Source of the DNA: JABGQS01 sp963666505 | GTDB lineage: Bacteria > Bacillota > Clostridia > Christensenellales > SZUA-584 | Length of the DNA stretch: 64,000 bases | Direction: 5' to 3' | Assembly: GCA_963666505.2 (NCBI GenBank) | Contig: CAXXXL010000003.1 | Coordinates: 682,001-746,000, forward strand | Part shown: one piece after another, positions 1 to 8,128 of the stretch | Numbering within the stretch: position 1 is the first letter of the stretch | How the letters are laid out: the number at the start of each line of letters is the position of its first letter | Made by a program: the position numbers and the translations under genes | The notes under the pieces: model-generated | Database searches by the model: none | What the model saw: only the letters and a program-made list of their open reading frames with translations | What the model was told of the DNA's origin: nothing

Positions 1-1961
1 CCTGCAAGCTCAAGCTCTGCGGCAAGGTTTATAGCCGTCTGTCCGCCGAACTGAACAATAACGCCCATGGGGCGCTCACGTTCGATAACATCGAGCACGC
101 ACTCCCTGTCGAGCGGCTCAAAATACAGCTTGTCGGACGTATCAAAGTCTGTTGAGACTGTTTCAGGGTTGGAGTTTATGATTATAGATTCATATCCAAG
201 CTCACGCAGAGCTATGACGCTGTGCACGCTGCAATAGTCAAATTCTATTCCCTGTCCTATACGGATGGGTCCTGAACCCAGAACAAGCACCTTCTGCCTG
301 CCGCTGTCCCTTGCCTCGTCGAAGTCGTCATAGCAAGAGTAGTAATACGGCGTTTTAGCCTCAAACTCGCCTGCACATGTGTCTACCATCTTATACGACG
401 GCTTTAGATTCATGGCATAACGAATAGTTTTTATGACCCGCGCGGATGTGCCCACGAGATTCGCTATATACCCGTCGCCAAAACCGTATTTCTTGCACTT
501 TATAAGAAGCTCTGGCGGAAGAGTCTCGAAGTTATATTTCTTAAGCTGTGATGAAAGCTCCACTATGTTCTTAAGTTTTCCGAGGAAGAACTTATCTATC
601 TTAGTTATTTTCCATATTTCGTCTATGCTGTAGCCGCGTTCAAGCGCTTCAGACACAACGAATATACGCTCGTCGTCCGGGTTTTTGAGTGAGAACTCTA
701 TTTCAGTGTCGGACCACTCGGATATTGACTTCATACCCAGTTGATAGTCCAGTTTAACATCAACGCTGTCGATGGCTTTGAGCAGAGATTCTTCAAAAGT
801 CCTGCCGATTGCCATGACTTCGCCCGTTGCTTTCATCTGGGTGCCAAGCGTCCTTGTGGCTGTTACGAACTTGTCGAAAGGCCAGCGGGGAACTTTGGTG
901 ACGACGTAGTCGAGCGTAGGTTCAAAACAGGCGCAAGTTTCACCGGTTATCGGATTTGTTATCTCGTCAAGACCGTAACCGACTGCTATTTTGGCGGCTG
1001 CACGGGCTATTGGGTATCCTGTTGCTTTGCTTGCCAGCGCTGAAGAACGGCTGACACGAGGGTTGACTTCTATTACTATATAATCGAAGCTGTCCGGGTC
1101 TAGCGCATACTGCACATTGCAGCCGCCTTCTATCCCGAGCGCACGGATTATCCTTATTGCTGATGAGCGAAGCATCTGATACTCTTTGTCGGCAAGAGTC
1201 TGAGACGGTGCAACGACTATGCTGTCACCTGTGTGTATGCCGACGGGGTCTATATTTTCCATGTTACAAACGACTATGCAGTTGTCGAAAGAATCCCGCA
1301 TAACTTCATATTCTATCTCTTTATATCCAGCTACGCTTTGTTCCAGAAGCACCTGGTGTATCATAGAGAAGCTAAGCCCTGTGCCCGTTATCTCGCGCAG
1401 CTGCTCTAAGTTATAAGCAATGCCGCCGCCTGTTCCGCCGAGTGTGAATGCAGGGCGGACGATTATCGGAAATCCTGTGGATTTTGAGAACTCTTCAGCT
1501 TCATTTATGCTGGAGCATATTACGCTGCTGGCGATAGCTTCGCCTATCTCGTTCATAGTTTCTTTGAAAAGCTCCCTGTCTTCGGCGAGCTCTATTGACC
1601 TAAGAGAAGTACCGAGAAGCTCTATATCAAGCTCTTCAAGTATGCCTGATTTATCAAGCTCCATCGCCATATTTAGACCGGTCTGCCCGCCTAAAGTGGC
1701 GATGATACCGTCAGGCATTTCTGTGCGTAGTATATCGCTGACTACCTCGAGCGTGATCGGCTCTATGTATACTGTGTCGGCAGTTTCCTCGTCTGTCATT
1801 ATAGTAGCGGGATTGGAGTTGATAAGCACTACCTCATAGCCCTCTTCCTGCAGAGCACGGCAGGCCTGAGTGCCCGAATAGTCGAATTCCGCTGCCTGGC
1901 CGATAACTATCGGTCCGGAGCCGATAACCAGTATTTTCTTTAAATCAGTTCTTTTTGGCAT
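1..1961 (-). CDS. carB: Carbamoyl-phosphate synthase large chain, C-terminus cut by the window edge
   Basis: Makes carbamoyl phosphate from bicarbonate, glutamine-derived ammonia and two ATP, for arginine and pyrimidine synthesis. I translated it from the minus strand. It starts MPKRTDLKKILVIGSG at 1961 with GGAGAA just upstream and stays open to base 1, giving about 653 of the usual ~1070 residues. Visible parts are the first ATP-grasp half (GSGPIVIGQAAEFDYSG; GGQTGLNMA; EVNPRVSRSSALASKATGYP), the helical oligomerisation region, and the start of the second ATP-grasp half (GSGPIRIGQGIEFDYC). The start lies 14 bp after argD stop, so it is the promoter-distal known member of the arginine operon. 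The small chain carA is not in the window. Confidence 0.97.
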   Translation of the reverse strand, partial: MPKRTDLKKILVIGSGPIVIGQAAEFDYSGTQACRALQEEGYEVVLINSNPATIMTDEETADTVYIEPITLEVVSDILRTEMPDGIIATLGGQTGLNMAMELDKSGILEELDIELLGTSLRSIELAEDRELFKETMNEIGEAIASSVICSSINEAEEFSKSTGFPIIVRPAFTLGGTGGGIAYNLEQLREITGTGLSFSMIHQVLLEQSVAGYKEIEYEVMRDSFDNCIVVCNMENIDPVGIHTGDSIVVAPSQTLADKEYQMLRSSAIRIIRALGIEGGCNVQYALDPDSFDYIVIEVNPRVSRSSALASKATGYPIARAAAKIAVGYGLDEITNPITGETCACFEPTLDYVVTKVPRWPFDKFVTATRTLGTQMKATGEVMAIGRTFEESLLKAIDSVDVKLDYQLGMKSISEWSDTEIEFSLKNPDDERIFVVSEALERGYSIDEIWKITKIDKFFLGKLKNIVELSSQLKKYNFETLPPELLIKCKKYGFGDGYIANLVGTSARVIKTIRYAMNLKPSYKMVDTCAGEFEAKTPYYYSCYDDFDEARDSGRQKVLVLGSGPIRIGQGIEFDYCSVHSVIALRELGYESIIINSNPETVSTDFDTSDKLYFEPLDRECVLDVIERERPMGVIVQFGGQTAINLAAELELA

Positions 1962-1975
1962 AGTTTCTCCCTAGT

Positions 1976-3163
1976 CTATTTTAATACCTTGTAAAGAGCC
2001 GCTGTCAGCTCGTCAATGTGCTTTTTTTGTATGGTGTATGGCGGAAGGAAACGCAGTACGTTTGCCCCTGCAGTTGCTGTTACGAACCCCATGCTCAGGA
2101 GTTTTTTAAGTACTTCCTTTGCTACGACGGATTCATCAAGGTCTATGCCAAGCATAAGACCTTTGCCACGCACTTCTTTTATGCAGCCGCAGGTTTGCTT
2201 AAGATCAGCAAGCTGTTGTTTGAAGTAGCTGCCTGTTTTCTTGACGTTGTCAAGTATAGCTGTAGTCGTCAGCTTATTAACTACGTAATATGCGGCGGTG
2301 CAGGCAAGGTGGTTGCCGCCGAACGTGCTGCCGTGGTCTCCTGCCTGAAGTGCATCTGTGGCTTTGCCGCGGGCAAGAAAAGCGCCTATCGGGAATCCGT
2401 TCCCGAGCGATTTTGCAATTATAACAACATCCGGAATTGCACCCAGGGCAGGCGAGGCAAGGAATTCTCCGGTTCGTCCGCAGCCTGTCTGTATCTCGTC
2501 GGCTATCATGAGTGCGCCGTATTTGTCGCAAAGAGCCCTTACGGCTTTGTAATATTCAGTGGTTATTGCAATTATGCCGCCTTCACCGATTACGGGTTCT
2601 ATCATTACTGCTGCGGTTTCGCTGCTTACGGCGTTTTCCAGCTCTTCGATAGCGTTTGGAGCAACATACGTGAACGTCTGGGTCAGCGGCTTGAAGGCAT
2701 TATGGAACTTCTCCTGGCCTGTTGCCGCAAGTGTTGTCATCGTACGGCCATGAAAGCTGCCCTTGATAGTTATTATCTGTTTGCGCTCTTTACCGGAGTT
2801 AAAGTGGTATTTGCGTGCAAGCTTGATGGCTCCTTCGACTGCTTCAGCACCGCTGTTTGAAAAAAAGGCCTTGTCCATTCCGGTTGCCTTGCATAAAATT
2901 TCCGCCAGCTTTGCCTGCGGCTCTATATAAAAATAGTTCGATGTGTGCATTAAGTTGTCTACGCATTCTTTCATTGCACTTTTATAGCCTTCGTCGGAGT
3001 ATCCGAGACAGCAGACGGCTATACCTGATAAGAAATCTGTATATTTTTTATCCTCAGTATCGAAAAGGTATACATCCTGCGCTTTAGTAAAACACACTGG
3101 AAGCCGTTTGCCGAAAACCTGCATGAAATATTTCTCGTCCAATTTTGCAATATTATCTAGCAT
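1976..3163 (-). CDS. argD: Acetylornithine aminotransferase
   Basis: A PLP-dependent class III aminotransferase that converts N-acetylglutamate semialdehyde to N-acetylornithine. The 395-residue length is normal for ArgD. Seen in the sequence: a glycine-rich SGAEAVEGAIKLARKY segment, the GSFHGRT cofactor-phosphate motif, ADEIQTGCGRTG before the active site, and IIAKSLGNGFPIGAF with the Schiff-base lysine. The start MLDNIAKLDEKYF lies 9 bp after argB stop, with a GGAG-type site inside the argB end. The gene is third in the argC-argB-argD-carB unit. Ornithine or GABA aminotransferases share the fold, but the neighbours settle the assignment. Confidence 0.96.
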   Translation of the reverse strand: MLDNIAKLDEKYFMQVFGKRLPVCFTKAQDVYLFDTEDKKYTDFLSGIAVCCLGYSDEGYKSAMKECVDNLMHTSNYFYIEPQAKLAEILCKATGMDKAFFSNSGAEAVEGAIKLARKYHFNSGKERKQIITIKGSFHGRTMTTLAATGQEKFHNAFKPLTQTFTYVAPNAIEELENAVSSETAAVMIEPVIGEGGIIAITTEYYKAVRALCDKYGALMIADEIQTGCGRTGEFLASPALGAIPDVVIIAKSLGNGFPIGAFLARGKATDALQAGDHGSTFGGNHLACTAAYYVVNKLTTTAILDNVKKTGSYFKQQLADLKQTCGCIKEVRGKGLMLGIDLDESVVAKEVLKKLLSMGFVTATAGANVLRFLPPYTIQKKHIDELTAALYKVLK

Positions 3164-3172
3164 ATCCGCTCC

Positions 3173-4048
3173 TTACTCTTCAACTGCTTTGCGCACCATA
3201 GTTCCGATACCTTTATCTGTGAATATCTCAAGAAGTATTGGGTGGGGGATGGTGCCGTTTAGTATATGCGTTCGTTTAACGCCTTTTTCTATTGCCTTTA
3301 TGCATCCGTCAACTTTTGGCAGCATGCCGCCCGAGATGTCTCCGCTTTCTATAAGCTGATAAATTTCCTCGACTGTTATAACAGGAATAAGCGTTTCCGG
3401 GTCTTCTTGGTCTCTTCTGATACCGTCTGTGTCGGTAAGGAACATTAGCTTTTCAGCGCCAAGAGCTGCAGCTATCTCTCCTGCAACGGTGTCTGCGTTA
3501 ATATTATAGCTTTCGCCATTCTTTCCAACTCCGATAGGGGCTATAACAGGTATGTATTCGTCTTTTACAAGAAATTCGAGCAGCCCGGTGTTTATACTGG
3601 TTATTTTGCCGACATGCCCTAAGTCCGTGCCGTCATCCGCAGTCTTTTTTTCTGCGACGATAAGCCCGGCATCTTTACCGCACAGGCCTATGGCCTTGGC
3701 TCCTGCAATGCCGAATTTTGCTACGATATCTTTATTTATCCGTCCGGTAAGCACCATCTGCACAACGTCCATGGTCGCATCGTCCGTTATACGAAGGCCA
3801 TCGTGGAAGCTGGGTTTTATATCTAGCCTGCCCAGCATATTATTTATCTCGTTGCCTCCTCCGTGTACGAGTATCGGGTTGACGCCGACGAACTTGAGCA
3901 GAGTCACATCCTGCATTATCTTTGCGGAAAGCTCTTCGCTTAGCATTGCGCTGCCGCCGTATTTGATTACGACTGTCTTGTTTGCAAGCCGCTGTATATA
4001 CGGAAGAGCTTCTATCAGCACTCCCGCTTTTTCAATAAGTTTATCCAT
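3173..4048 (-). CDS. argB: Acetylglutamate kinase
   Basis: Phosphorylates N-acetylglutamate, the second step of arginine synthesis and often the feedback-controlled one. The amino-acid-kinase fold is clear: KYGGSAM near the N-terminus, VHGGGNEIN, NADTVAGEIAAALGAEKLMF and the C-terminal SGGMLPKVDGCIKAIE. I chose the ATG at 4048 (MDKLIEKAGVLIEALPYIQR), giving 291 residues. The only earlier in-frame start is a TTG at 4066, which would overlap argC by 17 bp. A GGATGG lies upstream of the chosen ATG. It follows argC directly; no argJ lies between them, unlike many clostridial arginine operons. Confidence 0.95.
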   Translation of the reverse strand: MDKLIEKAGVLIEALPYIQRLANKTVVIKYGGSAMLSEELSAKIMQDVTLLKFVGVNPILVHGGGNEINNMLGRLDIKPSFHDGLRITDDATMDVVQMVLTGRINKDIVAKFGIAGAKAIGLCGKDAGLIVAEKKTADDGTDLGHVGKITSINTGLLEFLVKDEYIPVIAPIGVGKNGESYNINADTVAGEIAAALGAEKLMFLTDTDGIRRDQEDPETLIPVITVEEIYQLIESGDISGGMLPKVDGCIKAIEKGVKRTHILNGTIPHPILLEIFTDKGIGTMVRKAVEE

Positions 4049-4049
4049 T

Positions 4050-5069
4050 TTATAAATACCATCCAATTTTATTCAAGCCTTCGCACTCGTCAAAGCCGCA
4101 CATTATATTCATATTTTGAACAGCCTGTCCAGCAGCTCCCTTTATAAGGTTGTCTATGCACGATACTATTACTATCCTGCCCAGCCTCTCATCCAGCTTA
4201 TAGCCAATTGCGCAGCTGTTGCTGCCGACTACGTGCTTTATCTCAGGCAGGCCACTTGTCATCTGTACGAAAGGTTCGCTCTTGTATACGCCGTATGCGC
4301 CATCTACTTGCTCTTTATCTGCTTTTGTATTTGCATATATTGTAGAAAGTATGCCACGCTTTATGGGCAGAAGATGAGGCGTGAAGGATATCTGCACGTC
4401 TTTTCCTGCGGCGATGGAAAGCTCCTGTTCTATCTCGGAAGTATGGCGATGGTTCGCAACGCCGTATGCTTTGAAGCTCTCATCTACTTCGGTGAATGCA
4501 TTCGCAAGCTTAGCGCTTCTGCCGGCGCCGGTAACTCCAGATTTTGCATCCACAATAATGCTGGCAGGATCGATAAGCCCGGAACTAAGAAGAGGAGCAA
4601 GCGCAAGTATAGCGCTTGTTGTATAGCAGCCGGGGTTTCCGATAAGCTCTGCTTTTTCTATTTCTTCTCTGTAAACTTCGGGTAATCCATAAACACTTTG
4701 GGCTAAGAGGTGTTTTGCCTCATGTGTAGTATTATACCACTTTTCATATACACTGGCATCGTTATATCTGAAATCTCCGGATAAATCTATGACTTTTACG
4801 CCCTGCGCCAATAGCTCCGGAACGACCTGAGAAGAAGTGCCGTGAGGCAGGCAGGTAAAAACGATATCGCTGTCTGCGCAGAGTGCTTTGATATCAAGCT
4901 CTTCGAGTGTATAGTCGCAGGAAGAAAAACTTGGATAGACCTCGCTCATATTTTGGCCTGCAAAGCTTTTTGAGATTGCGTGAGTTATGCTGACCTCTTT
5001 GTGCCCGGACAGTATGCGCATAAGCTCTGCGCCCGAATATCCTGTTGCACCAATCACCGAAACTTTCAT
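4050..5069 (-). CDS. argC: N-acetyl-gamma-glutamyl-phosphate reductase
   Basis: An NADPH-dependent reductase that makes N-acetylglutamate semialdehyde from the argB product. Its 339 residues are typical. Visible are the N-terminal Rossmann motif GATGYSGAELMR, the catalytic-cysteine motif GNPGCYTTSAIL, and the conserved HRHTSEIEQEL and FTPHLLPIKRGIL segments. The ATG at 5069 has GGAGAGG about ten bases upstream. It is the first gene of the leftward operon, directly behind a good promoter and an ArgR-like palindrome. ArgB starts one base after its stop, so the two are probably translationally coupled. Confidence 0.96.
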   Translation of the reverse strand: MKVSVIGATGYSGAELMRILSGHKEVSITHAISKSFAGQNMSEVYPSFSSCDYTLEELDIKALCADSDIVFTCLPHGTSSQVVPELLAQGVKVIDLSGDFRYNDASVYEKWYNTTHEAKHLLAQSVYGLPEVYREEIEKAELIGNPGCYTTSAILALAPLLSSGLIDPASIIVDAKSGVTGAGRSAKLANAFTEVDESFKAYGVANHRHTSEIEQELSIAAGKDVQISFTPHLLPIKRGILSTIYANTKADKEQVDGAYGVYKSEPFVQMTSGLPEIKHVVGSNSCAIGYKLDERLGRIVIVSCIDNLIKGAAGQAVQNMNIMCGFDECEGLNKIGWYL

Positions 5070-5101
5070 TGTATATAGTCCTCTCCAGTATAATATTTAT
5101 A

Positions 5102-5131
5102 ATTATACAGAAAAATGCATAAAAATGCAAC
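5102..5131 (-). promoter_or_regulatory. Arginine operon promoter with overlapping ArgR-like box
   Basis: On the minus strand TTGCAT (5125-5130) and TATAAT (5102-5107) are separated by exactly 17 bases. The -35 element sits in a palindrome, TGCAT-TTTT-ATGCA (5116-5129), which fits the ArgR/AhrC box pattern TNTGNATWWWWATNCANA with about two mismatches. A repressor bound here would cover the -35 element. Binding by ArgR is inferred; no argR gene is in the window. Confidence 0.75.
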
Positions 5132-5172
5132 AACTATTTTGGGGAAATTTTCTTTTCTTTGATATGCGGCAT

Positions 5173-5207
5173 AAAAAAAGCAGACAAGTGTTTTTTTAGT
5201 CTGCTTT
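5173..5207 (-). terminator. Intrinsic terminator of the glycerate kinase gene
   Basis: Arms AAAGCAGAC (5177-5185) and GTCTGCTTT (5199-5207) pair perfectly. On the minus strand they are followed by a run of seven T (5173-5179), just after the glycerate kinase stop at 5223. Confidence 0.85.
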
Positions 5208-5222
5208 CCAGATGTTTAATAC

Positions 5223-6359
5223 CTACATGTTTTTCCCAATCTTTATAAGCGAGAAAACCCGGTCTGCCGCCCTTGCCATGAGCTCTTCGGCGTTTTGCAT
5301 GCATTCATCAAGAGTGCAGGGGCTTTCCGGCAGCGCCGAGAGAGTGCTGACTCCTAGAGGGAACAGTGCCTGAGCGCCGCTGCCTATGCTTCCGGCTATC
5401 ACTACAACGGGGACACCGGCTTTTTTTGCATAGTTAGCTATACCGTGTATGACCTTGCCGCATGCTGACTGGTGGTCTACTCTGCCTTCACCGGTTATTA
5501 TAAGGTCGGCTCCTTCTATTATTTGATCGAATTTGACCAGCTCCAGTACCGCATCTATACCGCTTATCATCTTTGCTTTTGTAAAACAAACAAGTCCGCA
5601 GCCGATTCCGCCAGCCGCCCCGGCTCCAGGGATATTCGAAACATCATATCCGGCATATGCGTTCAATATTTTCTCAAAGCTCTTCATACCGGTTTCAAGT
5701 GTGATAAGCTTTTCTTCGTCTGCACCTTTTTGAGGTCCGTATATATATGTTGCTCCGTTCTCGCCGGTCAGCGGGTTGTTCACGTCGCACATTATTGTTA
5801 TTGAAGCTGACGCCAAGCGCTTATCCAACCCGCTGTCGTCTATTTCTGCTACGCTGCCAAGCTCGCCGCCGCACATGCGCCCTATCTCGGTGCCATCGCT
5901 GCGCAGGAATCTGAGCCCCAGCGCCTGCAGAGCCCCTGTGCCTGCATCGTTGGTTGCACTTCCGCCAATCCCGAGATAGATATCGCTGAAGCCCTCGTCC
6001 AGCGCTTTTTTAATAAGATCGCCCGTACCGTGTGTGGATGTGAGCAAAGGGTTGCGCTCATCTTCGCTAAGCAGTGCAAGCCCGCTGCACTCTGAAAGGC
6101 CGATAACAGCTGTACCGTTTGCATCTGCGTATATACAGTTTATCTGACGCCCGTGGGGGTCTCTTGCTTTTACGCTTAAGGCAGTGCCGCCGGAAGCGTA
6201 TACTATGGCAGCAACAGTGCCGTCTCCGCCGTCCGCTATCGGGACTTCACAGATCTGTGCTTTGGGGAAGCTGCTTAGTGCGCTACGTTTTGTGATATTT
6301 ATGAACTGCATAGACGAGAGGGAACCTTTAAATGAATCCGGAGCAATCACTATCTTCAT
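5223..6359 (-). CDS. glxK: Glycerate 2-kinase (GlxK/GarK family)
   Basis: Phosphorylates D-glycerate to 2-phosphoglycerate in the cytoplasm. The 378-residue protein has all the family landmarks: MKIVIAPDSFKGSLSS at the N-terminus, ADGGDGT, YLGIGGSATNDAGTGALQAL, GAGAAGGIGCGLVCF and TGEGRVDHQSACGKV. The gene stands alone between the arginine operon and a divergently transcribed metal operon, with its own promoter and terminator. No glyoxylate, glucarate or serine-cycle genes are adjacent, so the source of glycerate cannot be read from context. Confidence 0.93.
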   Translation of the reverse strand: MKIVIAPDSFKGSLSSMQFINITKRSALSSFPKAQICEVPIADGGDGTVAAIVYASGGTALSVKARDPHGRQINCIYADANGTAVIGLSECSGLALLSEDERNPLLTSTHGTGDLIKKALDEGFSDIYLGIGGSATNDAGTGALQALGLRFLRSDGTEIGRMCGGELGSVAEIDDSGLDKRLASASITIMCDVNNPLTGENGATYIYGPQKGADEEKLITLETGMKSFEKILNAYAGYDVSNIPGAGAAGGIGCGLVCFTKAKMISGIDAVLELVKFDQIIEGADLIITGEGRVDHQSACGKVIHGIANYAKKAGVPVVVIAGSIGSGAQALFPLGVSTLSALPESPCTLDECMQNAEELMARAADRVFSLIKIGKNM

Positions 6360-6392
6360 TTATATGACCTTTGCTTTCTTTATAATAAACGT

Positions 6393-6422
6393 ATTATAGC
6401 AGATATGTGCAAGTTCATTCAA
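6393..6422 (-). promoter_or_regulatory. Glycerate kinase promoter
   Basis: On the minus strand TTGAAT (6417-6422) and TATAAT (6393-6398) are separated by 18 bases, about 35 bases before the glycerate kinase ATG. It is divergent from the metal-operon promoter that starts at 6429. Confidence 0.6.
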
Positions 6423-6428
6423 CCGGTA

Positions 6429-6483
6429 TTGACAATTTGCAGGGGAAATGGTAACCTATGAATATATGAACAAGCGTTCAATC
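6429..6483 (+). promoter_or_regulatory. Metal operon promoter and ArsR-type operator
   Basis: TTGACA (6429-6434), a 17-base spacer and TAACCT (6452-6457) form a plausible promoter. Just downstream is ATATGAAC-AAGC-GTTCAAT, with perfect inner arms GAAC (6468-6471) and GTTC (6476-6479). This closely resembles SmtB/CzrA-family operators. The position over the expected transcription start suggests autorepression relieved by metal. Confidence 0.65.
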
Positions 6484-6504
6484 GTAAAGGAGGACATATT
6501 CGAT

Positions 6505-6825
6505 ATGCAGCGATGTAATCAAAATATAGATATCCATCCTATTGGTAAAGATAAGGCTGCAAGAGTTGCAGAGTTTCTGCATGTCTTTGCAGACCCGGGC
6601 AGGGTACAGATACTCAGCCTTTTAATTGACAGGGAGGTTTGCGTTTCCCACATTGCAAAGGCGACAGGTAAAAGCGTATCAGCGGTGTCTCATCAGCTAA
6701 GGGTATTGAGGGCACAGCATGTAGTCCGGCATGTTAAAGACGGTAAAAATACATATTACGCTTTGGACGATGATCATGTTGCAGATGTGCTGCGATCCGG
6801 TATAGACCATATAGAACACGCATAA
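6505..6825 (+). CDS. ArsR/SmtB-family metal-sensing repressor
   Basis: A winged-helix repressor expected to release DNA when it binds metal. I place the start at the ATG at 6505 (MQRCNQNIDIHPIGKD; 106 residues) because it follows AAAGGAGG. The earlier ATG at 6448 lies between the -35 box and the operator. Core helices read VFADPGRVQILSLL and the recognition helix region SVSAVSHQLRVLR. The C-terminal helix holds D-x-H-x10-H-x2-H, matching the alpha-5 zinc/cobalt site of SmtB and CzrA. An ELCVC alpha-3 site is absent (EVCVSH instead). The gene heads an operon with a metal permease 12 bp downstream. Zinc is the likeliest inducer by motif; copper cannot be excluded. Confidence 0.88.
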   Translation: MQRCNQNIDIHPIGKDKAARVAEFLHVFADPGRVQILSLLIDREVCVSHIAKATGKSVSAVSHQLRVLRAQHVVRHVKDGKNTYYALDDDHVADVLRSGIDHIEHA

Positions 6826-6837
6826 GGAGGATTTAGC

Positions 6838-7905
6838 ATGGTATTCTTCAACTCAGCTGCAGATATCTTTCTGGACATGTCGCTCTATATGCTGATTGGT
6901 ATGGTACTTACAGGCCTATTGTCTGTGGTGATGAAGAAGCAAACTGTGGCAAGACATCTTGGGCCAGGCAGCAGGTTTCCGGCACTTAAAGCTGCTTTAT
7001 TTGGCGTCCCGCTTCTGCTGTGTTCCTGTGGTGTTTTGCCAACGACAAATTACTTAAGCCAGAGTGGCGCTTCGACATCAGCAGTGATGGCCTTCCTGAT
7101 ATCGACACCGCAGACAGGGGTAGATTCTATTATAGCCACATTCGGGATGATGGGAGTGGTGTTTGCGGTATACAGGCCTGTTGCCGCTTTTATTTCCGGT
7201 GTTGCAGGCGGAGCACTGATACAGAAAATTGCCGGAAACAAAAATCTTAAAGATATTGAAGAGCACGATGAAAAAGGCGGATGCTGCAGCGGTGGCTGTT
7301 CTTGCGAGAGCGATGAAAAGGCTCTTTCGTTCAAGGAAAAGCTTATCAAAATGGCGGATTATGCATTTGTGGATTTTGTAGATGATATATCTGTTCACTT
7401 TGTTGTCGGACTGGCCATTGCGGCGCTTATTACGGTGATAATACCAACAGGTTTCTTTGAAAGCCTTAATATAAGTTCCGGGATACTCGCAATGCTGGTT
7501 ATGCTGATTATCGGGCTGCCGATGTACATATGCTCTACGTCTTCAATACCGATAGCGCTGGTGCTTCTTGCGAAGGGTATAAGCCCGGGAGCGGCGTTCG
7601 TGTTTCTGTTCGCAGGACCGGCGACCAACGCAGCGTCTTTGACTGTGCTTTCAAAGACACTTGGTAAAAAGACAGTTGCAGTATATCTTGCTGTAACGGC
7701 TGTAAGCGCAATAGGTTTCGGTCTGCTTCTTGACGGTCTTATTGGCTGGCTGTCTCTGCCGATGCCGGCGCTGGCCATACAGACCTCAGGTACGGGCGTA
7801 AGCGCTTTAAAGATAATAAGCGGCATTGTTTTCGGAGGGCTTATCATAAGGAGTCTTTTCAATAAGCTGGTTGTACGTTTAAAGATAAAAAAAAGAAAAT
7901 GCTGA
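6838..7905 (+). CDS. SO_0444-type Cu/Zn efflux permease
   Basis: A 355-residue polytopic membrane protein of the DUF318/ArsP-like superfamily that exports metals. It resembles the SO_0444 Cu/Zn efflux branch: LLLCSCGVLPT in an early helix, FLISTPQTGVDSI, and AVYRPVAAFISGVAGG. A central cytoplasmic loop carries a cysteine cluster (CCSGGCSC, about residue 145), a probable metal-handling site. The second half repeats the topology with LPMYICSTSSIPIALVLL. The ATG follows AAGGAGG. The operon partners, a metal-sensing ArsR and an HMA protein, support metal efflux; direct evidence for the ion is absent. Confidence 0.85.
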   Translation: MVFFNSAADIFLDMSLYMLIGMVLTGLLSVVMKKQTVARHLGPGSRFPALKAALFGVPLLLCSCGVLPTTNYLSQSGASTSAVMAFLISTPQTGVDSIIATFGMMGVVFAVYRPVAAFISGVAGGALIQKIAGNKNLKDIEEHDEKGGCCSGGCSCESDEKALSFKEKLIKMADYAFVDFVDDISVHFVVGLAIAALITVIIPTGFFESLNISSGILAMLVMLIIGLPMYICSTSSIPIALVLLAKGISPGAAFVFLFAGPATNAASLTVLSKTLGKKTVAVYLAVTAVSAIGFGLLLDGLIGWLSLPMPALAIQTSGTGVSALKIISGIVFGGLIIRSLFNKLVVRLKIKKRKC

Positions 7906-7921
7906 GAGGAGTTAACCGGAA

Positions 7922-8119
7922 ATGAAGACAGAAGTGATAATAGGTGGAATGAGCTGTGAACACTGCGTAAGAGCTGTAACACAGGCTATAGAAAAAGTTG
8001 ATGGTGTAAAATCCGTAAAAGTGAGCCTAAAAAAAGGAAAGGCGGACATAAAGGGCGAAAATATAGATATGGACGCTGTTAAGAAAGCAGTCACGGAAGC
8101 GGGCTATACTGTTAAATAG
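7922..8119 (+). CDS. Heavy-metal-associated (HMA) metallochaperone, CopZ-like
   Basis: A 65-residue single HMA domain with the metal motif GMSCEHC (residues 9-15) and the usual ferredoxin-like pattern ending in EAGYTVK. Such proteins carry Cu(I), or sometimes Zn(II), to a transporter. It starts 14 bp after the permease with a GAGGAG site, so it is co-transcribed and probably feeds metal to the permease or buffers it. No copper ATPase is adjacent. Confidence 0.9.
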   Translation: MKTEVIIGGMSCEHCVRAVTQAIEKVDGVKSVKVSLKKGKADIKGENIDMDAVKKAVTEAGYTVK

Positions 8120-8128
8120 GGAGAGAAG

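Noticed and set aside
2018..2860. Long open frame antisense to argD
   Set aside because: It is a shadow of the argD coding sequence, with no ribosome site and a low-complexity translation.
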